From Hathewaya proteolytica DSM 3090 (GTDB lineage Bacteria > Bacillota > Clostridia > Clostridiales > Clostridiaceae), in the NCBI RefSeq assembly GCF_900142225.1, contig NZ_FRAD01000007.1, positions 97,115 to 161,114 of the forward strand: a stretch of DNA of 64,000 bases, written 5' to 3'. The first letter of the stretch is position 1. Every line of letters starts with the position of its first letter. The translations under genes and the position numbers were made by a program. The notes under the pieces are model-generated. The model made no database searches, was not told the DNA's origin, and was given only the letters and a program-made list of their open reading frames with translations. Shown here in pieces: positions 58,048 to 64,000 of this stretch.

Positions 58048-61000
58048 TCACCCCCACCACTTCTTTTTTCTATAAATACAGACGAAAGTTGCAAAAACAA
58101 TTAATGATATGCCTAGGGTTGAATATTTCCTTGTACCCTTTCCACCTGTTTTGGGAAGTACATCCATGGCAGTTTTAGATTTATTTATGATCTCCAATGT
58201 CCCTGCCTCTATTCCCACACTATTTTCGGCACTATATGTCGTATCATATCCAGGCACAACACTTATTTCCTTTAGATAGTATTTGTAAGTATAGGTCTTG
58301 GCGTCCTTCACTTCCTCAGTGGGTATATCACTCCAAAACTTCTGCCAGTTGTTATTCTGATTTAAAACAACACTCTCATACAATTCATCTGGTGCTGCAG
58401 TGACTTCTCCAATTCCAGGTTGTACATATTCTAAGTTCAGTAATTCTAGACTATTTGCATATATACTGTTCCCATAATCAGGAGATAGGGAATAATATGT
58501 GACCGTCATATCATTATTTACAGTAATAGTTTGTAAACTAGTAGTACGTATGCTGCTTTGTTCTCTATCTGTACTTGTATCTGTTTCCACATCATCAGTG
58601 GGCTTGCCGTCTTTGTATATTTGTGAAAAATTTGCCCAATCGCCATAATAATATGCCCTAACGTAAAATGTAACATCTGTGCCAGGTGGAACTTTTATAA
58701 CTTCTGTTTCTCCTCCATAGGAAATTGTAAGTGACACAGGGTCTAAATCTGTATAACTAACATGTCTCCATAACTCTGCATTAATATGTGGAAACAAGCT
58801 TGTATCTTGAATAGGATTTCCAAAATAATTTTGCCATACTTTCCTTATAGTAATAGTTCCTTCTTCAGGAATAGCTCTATTTGTTACAGTAATTGTTCCA
58901 TCTTCAAGAGTAACAGAACTACCTACCATAGTTGTATATCCATCGACAGGATTTTCTTCCACGTAATATACAAATGGATCTCCACGCTCATCTTTGCTAG
59001 GCAATTCATTAAAAATAGTTTTCCACCCATTTGAATTATTTAAAATTGACTGTTCTACATATTGAGCCGTAGCACCCTCTACTCCAGTTTTTCTGTAAAG
59101 TGTTACTGTGACACCTGGCATAAGCGACACATCTGACACATATACACCATTAACATCTTGCCATCTCTTTATAACTTCTATGGCTATATTAGCTTTTTCC
59201 TCACCGGCAACCAATCTTCCATTATTTCCAAGTGTAATTACTATTTTACTATTTTCTTTAATTGATGAACTACTTGTTCCTATGGTCTCTGTGGCATTTT
59301 CCGTTTTATTCACTGAATTATTAACGTATCCACCACCATCCAGGTAGTATGGATTGTTTATCCTAGGATATAGCTCTGCCTTTGCAGTGTGACCATCCCA
59401 TCGATTGGTGTAAAACAAATCTCCATTTTTCGCATTGGACATCGCTTGTTTTGTGAGTCCCACTTTGTAAATAAGTCGTATTGGCAGATCTTCGCAATAA
59501 ACACCTTTATATCTATCAAAAGCATAAACTGGCATGCAATTATCAGGTACACTCATTGATACCACTTGATTGCCAATAGAATCAGTAGTAACCCTTACAT
59601 CAATTTGCTCTAAGTTTGTAGTTCTACTAGTATTGTCATCAGATGCAGTATATTTATAAGTATATTTTTTTACTAAGGAACCACTAGAATTATCCTCAAC
59701 TTGGGATGTGTAAACATAGTTTTTACCATTATACCTTAAAACAGGTGCTCCCTTTACCTCCATACCAAGACCTATGGGATCTGTGATATTAACTGATGTA
59801 TTCTGAATAACGGCAAAGCCATATTCCACCTTGTCCACAATTTCCTGAATAATGCTATTGAACACCTCATTTAATTGTTCTTCTGTCATGTTTCCAAAAT
59901 AAGAGCTTTCGGAATAATTATAACCCGTGTCCTTGTATGGATTTGAGATAACGGGCACATCTTTATTTGTCCATCCTAACGGCTCAACATATGCATTATC
60001 TACTACAATAGTTGAATATCCATACTCGTCATTAAGCAAATGACACATTTGTAAGCCCGTATATTCATTATAATAGGCTGTACTATTCATAAGACTTACA
60101 ATGTTTTCCGGCGTTGGATCTAGCACTGTCCGCTTATAATCATCGCCAGTTATAGACCCTGAAGTAGCACTGCCCTCACCTGTTTCATTTATACCCATAC
60201 CAATAGTGTAGAATCCCGAATCTCTTCCATAATGCCTCCCAATCTCACCTTTATAATAATTGGCCGACAGAATTGTATAATAACCTAGAACACCTTGATT
60301 ATTGGAAGGAGTAGCTGAATACCCATTTCCATAATGAGGTCCATTAAGAACGTCATTGTAATTGCTTGTACAATATGTAGGCTCTCCATCGGACAATAAA
60401 ATTACTACAGGTTTGCGTTTCACTGTGTATCCATTGCTATCTGTATAAGTAGTATTTGCATTTTGCTGAAGCATATTATTTGCATATGCAATACCCGCCT
60501 GTGTATACGTTCCACTCCAATTTCGAAGTTCACTTTGATTTACAGTGGATCTCTGTATTACTTGTCCTTTTGAATCCTTAATCCCACCTTCAACAGTTTC
60601 AATCTCTCCATATTCTGTATACCATAAGTATTTATTATTTACATCTCCCGTTGTGTACCTATCAAGAGCAAGAAAATTCGATGCCCCATCAGAAAAATTG
60701 ACAATTCCTATGCGATTGTTGGGATTTAAAGTCATGATTTGCCTAATGGCTGGATTTATTGAATTTACCATAATTTCAGCACGAGTCACTTCTCCAACTT
60801 TATTAGCTTTCATACTACCAGATGTATCCATGATAAACACAACATCAGCTGGAATGTCCACCTTCTCACCATTAAAAATATTGTACTGCTGTGCTAAAGC
60901 TGACAAGGAAACACCAAAAGTTCCATTTTCATAACTGTTAAATGCATTATAATCATCCTTTCCATACGTAACTGACTTATCTGCCAATACCTTTCCATCA

Positions 61001-61347
61001 TCAGAAGCAACACCAGTAAACATAGCTTCAATTTTAGAACTTCCAGGATCAGATGAATAATTCCACGGGCGACCATTAAAAGATTGTACCCCTTGAATAG
61101 AACTAGATGGCTCTATATAATTAGCCTCACCAACTTGACCTTCCATAGCTTGCAACGCCGGTTTAGAGGATAAATCATCCAGATATTTTTCACCACTATT
61201 GCCTACTAAAGTTATAGCAGGAGTAACGGTGAGTGAAATTATAGCAAATACAATAACTATTGATATTGCAACAATGCGATTTCTATTCTTTTTTTCTCTA
61301 TTTTTTTGTGCCATCATACGAGCAATCATATTTCTTGAACTTCTCAT
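58048..61347 (-). CDS. Pilus tip adhesin with von Willebrand A domain and LPKTG signal
   Basis: 1099 residues. A long basic N-terminus and membrane helix (about 25-48) serve as signal. From about 165 a von Willebrand factor A domain starts with the metal-ion site DTSGSMK, with VILLSDGEPTYC further on. The C-terminal third has at least two Cna-B-type domains (IEVIKRWQDVNG, TITIRKVWQNYFG), then LPKTG at 1064, a hydrophobic stretch and RKKKWWG. VWA plus Cna-B plus sorting signal is the standard design of Gram-positive pilus tips, which bind host or surface ligands. GGAGG precedes the ATG. Confidence 0.94.
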   Translation of the reverse strand: MRSSRNMIARMMAQKNREKKNRNRIVAISIVIVFAIISLTVTPAITLVGNSGEKYLDDLSSKPALQAMEGQVGEANYIEPSSSIQGVQSFNGRPWNYSSDPGSSKIEAMFTGVASDDGKVLADKSVTYGKDDYNAFNSYENGTFGVSLSALAQQYNIFNGEKVDIPADVVFIMDTSGSMKANKVGEVTRAEIMVNSINPAIRQIMTLNPNNRIGIVNFSDGASNFLALDRYTTGDVNNKYLWYTEYGEIETVEGGIKDSKGQVIQRSTVNQSELRNWSGTYTQAGIAYANNMLQQNANTTYTDSNGYTVKRKPVVILLSDGEPTYCTSNYNDVLNGPHYGNGYSATPSNNQGVLGYYTILSANYYKGEIGRHYGRDSGFYTIGMGINETGEGSATSGSITGDDYKRTVLDPTPENIVSLMNSTAYYNEYTGLQMCHLLNDEYGYSTIVVDNAYVEPLGWTNKDVPVISNPYKDTGYNYSESSYFGNMTEEQLNEVFNSIIQEIVDKVEYGFAVIQNTSVNITDPIGLGMEVKGAPVLRYNGKNYVYTSQVEDNSSGSLVKKYTYKYTASDDNTSRTTNLEQIDVRVTTDSIGNQVVSMSVPDNCMPVYAFDRYKGVYCEDLPIRLIYKVGLTKQAMSNAKNGDLFYTNRWDGHTAKAELYPRINNPYYLDGGGYVNNSVNKTENATETIGTSSSSIKENSKIVITLGNNGRLVAGEEKANIAIEVIKRWQDVNGVYVSDVSLMPGVTVTLYRKTGVEGATAQYVEQSILNNSNGWKTIFNELPSKDERGDPFVYYVEENPVDGYTTMVGSSVTLEDGTITVTNRAIPEEGTITIRKVWQNYFGNPIQDTSLFPHINAELWRHVSYTDLDPVSLTISYGGETEVIKVPPGTDVTFYVRAYYYGDWANFSQIYKDGKPTDDVETDTSTDREQSSIRTTSLQTITVNNDMTVTYYSLSPDYGNSIYANSLELLNLEYVQPGIGEVTAAPDELYESVVLNQNNNWQKFWSDIPTEEVKDAKTYTYKYYLKEISVVPGYDTTYSAENSVGIEAGTLEIINKSKTAMDVLPKTGGKGTRKYSTLGISLIVFATFVCIYRKKKWWG

Positions 61348-61386
61348 TCCACTCTACCTCCTTACCATACTTAGTATAACTCTCAA

Positions 61387-62031
61387 CTAATTTGTTACAG
61401 ATCCCATGCGCTGAAAAGGGTATACCCTTAAAACTATTTTGCCGACCACTCTTTCAAAATGAATATTTCCAACATCTGCGGAACGACTATCTATAGAAAC
61501 AGCTCTGTTATCACCTAAAACAAAAAAACTATTTTCTTGTACCTTCACGGGCATGGTTACATTGCATATGCCCAGTGACTTTTCGTAAATATAAGGCTCA
61601 TCAATGTACTTATTGTTCACATAAACCTTTCCTGATTTGTCCACCATCACAGTATCCCCAGGCAGTCCCAAAACACGTTTAAGCAGTACCTTATCATTAT
61701 AATAAAACGCAATAATATCTCCATGCTTAATTAAATTCACATCCTTTACCGCCACAATGATATCTCCATCAATTAAAAGAGGTTCCATACTCGTGCCATT
61801 AACCTTCATAACAGGCAACCACAACGTAGCGATTAACACAGTAAAAGCAGCAACTACAATAAGGCTAGACAGAAACTTTTTGTATATTTTATATCTATCC
61901 GAAGCTTCTGTCCTTCTCTTCAATTCCATATTTATTTCTTCAAGAGAAGGCATAAAGCCATATTGCTTTAAATCATTTTTAGCGTCTTTTCTTCTATCTC
62001 TACTTCTATCTCTATTCCCTGTTCTTATCAT
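61387..62031 (-). CDS. Pilus-operon signal peptidase I
   Basis: 214 residues. A basic cytoplasmic N-terminus of 50 residues, one helix (about 53-75), then the serine/lysine catalytic pair: Ser81 (VNGTSMEPLL) and Lys118 (VLLKRVLGLPGD). SFFVLGDNRAVSIDSRS is the conserved C-terminal motif. It cleaves signal peptides on the outer face of the membrane. Placed inside the operon, it probably acts on the pilins, like SipA/LepA-type proteins in streptococcal pilus islands. Its start overlaps the preceding gene by 20 bases. Confidence 0.93.
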   Translation of the reverse strand: MIRTGNRDRSRDRRKDAKNDLKQYGFMPSLEEINMELKRRTEASDRYKIYKKFLSSLIVVAAFTVLIATLWLPVMKVNGTSMEPLLIDGDIIVAVKDVNLIKHGDIIAFYYNDKVLLKRVLGLPGDTVMVDKSGKVYVNNKYIDEPYIYEKSLGICNVTMPVKVQENSFFVLGDNRAVSIDSRSADVGNIHFERVVGKIVLRVYPFQRMGSVTN

Positions 62032-62350
62032 CTATATTCAACACCTTTTGTTGATATCTAGCATATGCCTCTTGCTGTTCATAATACATTTTCTTTGCTC
62101 CATTAACGTATATATCTGCTGCCTTTTCAGCGGCCTCTATTATTCCACTAATACCTATAGCTGCTTCAGCCAAGGATCCAACAGAAGAAAACTTCATCTT
62201 TTGCTCTTGGAGTTCATTTGTCAACAACTGAATTTGTTGCCTTAATTTTTCATTTTCTTCTTCTTGTTTCTTCATAATTTCTAAAAGTTCTATCTTGCTT
62301 AATTTTCTTAATTTTGTATTTTGAAATCTATCTTTTTTAAACAAGCCCAT
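62012..62350 (-). CDS. Small coiled-coil protein, first gene of the pilus operon
   Basis: I prefer ATG 62350 (MGLFKKDRF, 112 residues); an in-frame ATG at 62398 would add 16 residues, and neither has a strong ribosome site. The protein has no signal peptide. Residues about 20-55 are a leucine-heptad coiled coil (IELLEIMKKQEEENEKLRQQ). A more hydrophobic segment follows (SLAEAAIGISGIIEAAEKAA), and the end is tyrosine-rich. It is the first reading frame after the riboswitch and overlaps the signal peptidase gene. Function unknown; a cytoplasmic scaffold or membrane-edge partner for the assembly machinery is possible. Confidence 0.8.
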   Translation of the reverse strand: MGLFKKDRFQNTKLRKLSKIELLEIMKKQEEENEKLRQQIQLLTNELQEQKMKFSSVGSLAEAAIGISGIIEAAEKAADIYVNGAKKMYYEQQEAYARYQQKVLNIDDKNRE

Positions 62351-62429
62351 CACTTCACCATCCACGAACTTTATTACATCACAATGTAGCAAACACATAT
62401 CACCAATATAACACTCCGCATTTTTCCAT

Positions 62430-62468
62430 AAAAAAACCGCATCTGAGTTTATAATATCCAGATACGGT
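62430..62468 (-). terminator. Riboswitch-linked intrinsic terminator
   Basis: On the minus strand ACCGTATCTG pairs fully with CAGATGCGGT (one G-T pair) and is followed by TTTTTTT. It lies 12 bases after the c-di-GMP aptamer and about 80 bases ahead of the first gene, the classical layout of an expression platform. Confidence 0.9.
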
Positions 62469-62480
62469 AAATATTAATTT

Positions 62481-62575
62481 CGGTGTCAGGCTGCCATGCG
62501 CGTATTAGCGTTTAGACCCTATTGCTTTGCGTCACACATTTTCATGTGTTTTGCCATTATCGTGTTTTTAATCCG
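62481..62575 (-). promoter_or_regulatory. Cyclic di-GMP-I (GEMM-I) riboswitch aptamer
   Basis: Read on the minus strand, the conserved core is present in order: GGCAAAACACAT, a GAAA tetraloop closing the ACACAT/ATGTGT stem, GACGCAAAGC, GGGTCTAAAC, then CATGGCAGCC. The GAAA loop and the CTAA/ATGG receptor are the docking pair of the GEMM-I fold. It lies between the pilus promoter and an intrinsic terminator, so binding of c-di-GMP should switch transcription of the whole operon. Class I aptamers with terminators are often off-switches, but direction cannot be read safely here. Confidence 0.93.
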
Positions 62576-62647
62576 TTTCTAAATAAAACGTAGGTTCATT
62601 GTTAAAATACTACAACAACTACCATAATAATACTTCTATTCTCATAA

Positions 62648-62676
62648 ATTATAGTTTACTAAAATGAAATTGTCAA
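62648..62676 (-). promoter_or_regulatory. Consensus sigma-A promoter of the pilus operon
   Basis: TTGACA (62676-62671), exactly 17 bases, TATAAT (62653-62648) on the minus strand. Both hexamers are perfect. The predicted start near 62640 leaves a leader of about 290 bases that contains the aptamer and terminator. Confidence 0.88.
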
Positions 62677-62677
62677 C

Positions 62678-62696
62678 AGTATTTTTTGTAAATACT
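62678..62696. repeat. Inverted repeat touching the pilus promoter -35
   Basis: AGTATTT-TTTGT-AAATACT is a perfect 7-5-7 palindrome one base upstream of the -35 hexamer. A protein-binding site is possible; no regulator is identified. Confidence 0.5.
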
Positions 62697-62795
62697 ATTA
62701 CTAAATTAATTTTTTTAAAATACTTATGATAATTATTATCGCTTAATATGCTTTATTTGTCAATATGTTTTGTTTATTAATATGTTTTATTCGTT
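62697..62795. other. AT-rich spacer with short direct repeats
   Basis: Variants of AATATGTTTTxTTxxTT occur two or three times between about 62746 and 62795. I see no gene here. Confidence 0.4.
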
Positions 62796-62850
62796 AAAAA
62801 TATCCCTCCAAAGCAGTTTTGTGTATTTACATTGTCTACTTTAGAGGGAT
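62796..62850 (-). terminator. Terminator of the methyltransferase gene
   Basis: On the minus strand ATCCCTCTAAAG pairs with CTTTGGAGGGAT (one bulge or mismatch), followed by ATTTTTAA. Confidence 0.8.
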
Positions 62851-62873
62851 CATATCATTATCCCAAGACTTAT

Positions 62874-63641
62874 TTATTTTTTTGCAAGATACAAATCTAT
62901 AGTGTCATATACATTTATGTATCCACCATAATTATTTATTGTATCCTTCAGTTCCCCTTCAAAAAGTATTTTCTTTTCTTCCTTAATAGCTCTATGATCT
63001 GAGTATGTATTTAATAAGCATATATAACTCTCTGCATCAAAAGTTCTTATGCCATGATATAATTTTGTGCTAATATCCTTAAATCCATATTTTTTTAGTT
63101 CTTTAGGTATAGTTGTACAATCTTCTATATTAATTGATATTGGTTTTCTAGATGATGGTCTATACTTATCATATACTGACTGTATGGCATCAAAAAGCTT
63201 TTCTTCTTTCATAGCCACAAATGGGTGGTTCCAAAACAATGCTACTGTACCGCCCTTCTTCAAAAGTCTGTAAACTTTTTCATACCCTATTTTCTCCGGG
63301 ATCCAATGAAAAGCTGTAGCACTATATATTATATCCACACTGCTTTCACTACCACTATATTTTTCAAAAGACATATTTTCTATTGAAAAATTTTTATACT
63401 GAAAAAACTTTTTCTCAGTATATGATGCCAATTTATCTCCAAGTTCTATAGCTGTTACATGACATCCTGTTTCTAAAAAAGGTTGCGTTGCTTGCCCCGT
63501 GCCTATTCCAATTTCAAGCGCATTGGAATTTGGGCCCATGTTGGAGAAACTTATTATGTCCTTAAACAAATCCGTCACATAATGTGGTCTCCACCTATCA
63601 TAATTCTTCTCATCCTCATTAAATCTAAGTTTCGCTTCCAT
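62874..63641 (-). CDS. Class I SAM-dependent methyltransferase
   Basis: 255 residues. The Rossmann methyltransferase core is clear: motif I ALEIGIGTGQATQPFLETG (about 38-56), motif II VTAIELGDKLA, motif IV VDIIYSATAFHWIPEK and LLKKGGTVALFWNHP. The -SATAFHWI- segment puts it among UbiE/Trm9-like small-molecule methyltransferases. Substrate unknown. Cytoplasmic. It has its own promoter and terminator and is not part of the pilus operon. Confidence 0.92.
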   Translation of the reverse strand: MEAKLRFNEDEKNYDRWRPHYVTDLFKDIISFSNMGPNSNALEIGIGTGQATQPFLETGCHVTAIELGDKLASYTEKKFFQYKNFSIENMSFEKYSGSESSVDIIYSATAFHWIPEKIGYEKVYRLLKKGGTVALFWNHPFVAMKEEKLFDAIQSVYDKYRPSSRKPISINIEDCTTIPKELKKYGFKDISTKLYHGIRTFDAESYICLLNTYSDHRAIKEEKKILFEGELKDTINNYGGYINVYDTIDLYLAKK

Positions 63642-63688
63642 ACCTTATTCACCCCTTTAAATTTACCATTCTTATCGCAATATTATTT

Positions 63689-63717
63689 ATTATAAGTATT
63701 TTTCACTATATCTACAA
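63689..63717 (-). promoter_or_regulatory. Predicted promoter of the methyltransferase gene
   Basis: TTGTAG (63717-63712), 17 bases, TATAAT (63694-63689) on the minus strand. The leader would be about 40 bases. Confidence 0.6.
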
Positions 63718-63817
63718 GTAGCCCTATAATGTACTATAGTTGTAACAATAAAAACTAAGGATTATCTTAGCTATGAAGAAAATGAGAAAATGTTATCTGT
63801 AACAAAAGTAAAGTTGA

Positions 63818-63886
63818 TATAACATTGGCTGTAGTGTTAAACCCTATAAGGGGCAAAAAGAGGGGCAAAACAATAAAAATGACTAG
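63818..63886 (+). pseudogene. Possible integrase C-terminal remnant
   Basis: A short frame without a start reads YNIGCSVKPYKGQKEGQNND-like residues and ends at TAG. The repeated GGGGCAAAA words encode K-G-Q-K-E-G-Q, which recalls the tails of Firmicutes phage integrases that end next to a tRNA attachment site. Upstream sequence is too decayed to confirm this. Confidence 0.35.
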
Positions 63887-63914
63887 CTTCTAATCTCTTA
63901 AAAGCTAGTCATTT
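63877..63914. terminator. Strong hairpin beside the tRNA fragment
   Basis: AAATGACTAGCTT (63877-63889) and AAGCTAGTCATTT (63902-63914) form a perfect 13-base stem. On the minus strand it is followed by TTATTGTTTTG, so it fits a terminator for tRNA transcription. Confidence 0.7.
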
Positions 63915-63924
63915 CAATAGTTTA

Positions 63925-63962
63925 TGGTGCGTCAGAGAAGATTCGAACTCCCGACCAACTGG
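63925..63962 (-). tRNA. 3' fragment of a tRNA gene (T-arm, acceptor, CCA); likely attachment site
   Basis: On the minus strand GGTCGGGAGTTCGAATC and TTCTCTGACGCACCA form a proper T-arm with loop TTCGAAT, a 3' acceptor strand CTGACGC, a discriminator A and encoded CCA. The 76 bases that would hold a full tRNA fit to the window edge, but its 5' end (GGAACGT) does not pair with CTGACGC and no D-arm or credible anticodon arm is present. It is therefore a 3' piece, the usual product of site-specific integration into a tRNA gene. The acceptor sequence is compatible with an arginine tRNA, but identity cannot be settled. Confidence 0.75.
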
Positions 63963-64000
63963 GACGGTTTAAAGGATACCATATCATTTTAAAACGTTCC

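Noticed and set aside
62746..62795. Repeated AATATGTTTT words as a CRISPR-like array or phase-variable tract
   Set aside because: Units differ in length and sequence, there are no regular spacers, and the composition is simple AT-rich.
63925..64000. Complete tRNA ending at the window edge
   Set aside because: The 5' end does not pair with the acceptor 3' strand and D-arm and anticodon arm are missing; only a 3' fragment is supported.

Overview
This is a low-GC, AT-rich window from a spore-forming member of the Firmicutes, most likely Clostridium sensu stricto or a close relative. The evidence is a germination protease next to a SleC-type cortex-lytic enzyme, many clostridial housekeeping families, strong GGAGG-type ribosome binding sites, and frequent TTG/GTG starts on envelope genes. 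Most of the window is ordinary chromosome, with four accessory-looking zones.

Left edge (1-9.8 kb): a giant secreted surface protein on the minus strand, truncated by the window edge (2781 codons visible). It is built of five [FN3-FN3-PPC-like] super-repeats, then alternating FN3 and Ig-like modules, a PKD domain and a carboxypeptidase-regulatory-like domain. It has a perfect sigma-A promoter. Divergent from it is a secreted protein with one YD/RHS-like motif, a Big-2-like domain and three exact-length 88-residue helical repeats.

9.8-24 kb: comB, a YtqA-type radical SAM gene, a YkvI-type transporter and a PflA-like radical SAM gene, followed by the germination pair sleC-csp with an XRE/S24 regulator upstream. 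Then come small conserved genes, cyclophilin, glutamate racemase, a zinc-ribbon protein, a parvulin, a decayed class-B-like sortase and an alanine/glycine symporter.

24-54 kb: a TetR-controlled RND exporter carrying a coiled-coil insertion of about 190 residues and with no adaptor gene nearby. It is followed by a lipoprotein/response regulator/histidine kinase operon, a SNF2 helicase, BrnQ, a lipoprotein with a PH-domain partner, a CtpE-like P-type ATPase, an FtsA-like ATPase with HelD, a Nat-type ABC exporter, DegV, a TRIC-type channel, an MscS channel and a MATE exporter.

54-62.7 kb: the most striking unit is a complete sortase-assembled pilus operon on the minus strand. In transcription order it holds a coiled-coil protein, a dedicated signal peptidase I, a von Willebrand-A tip adhesin (LPKTG), the backbone pilin (LPTTG), a class C sortase, a minor pilin (LPQTG) and a second sortase. 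It is preceded by a perfect TTGACA-17-TATAAT promoter, a c-di-GMP-I (GEMM-I) riboswitch aptamer and an intrinsic terminator, so pilus expression is very probably gated by cyclic di-GMP at the level of transcription termination.

Right edge (62.8-64 kb): a methyltransferase gene, then what looks like a scar of mobile DNA: a short integrase-tail-like reading frame, a strong hairpin, and the 3' end only of a tRNA gene on the minus strand. I read this as an attachment site.
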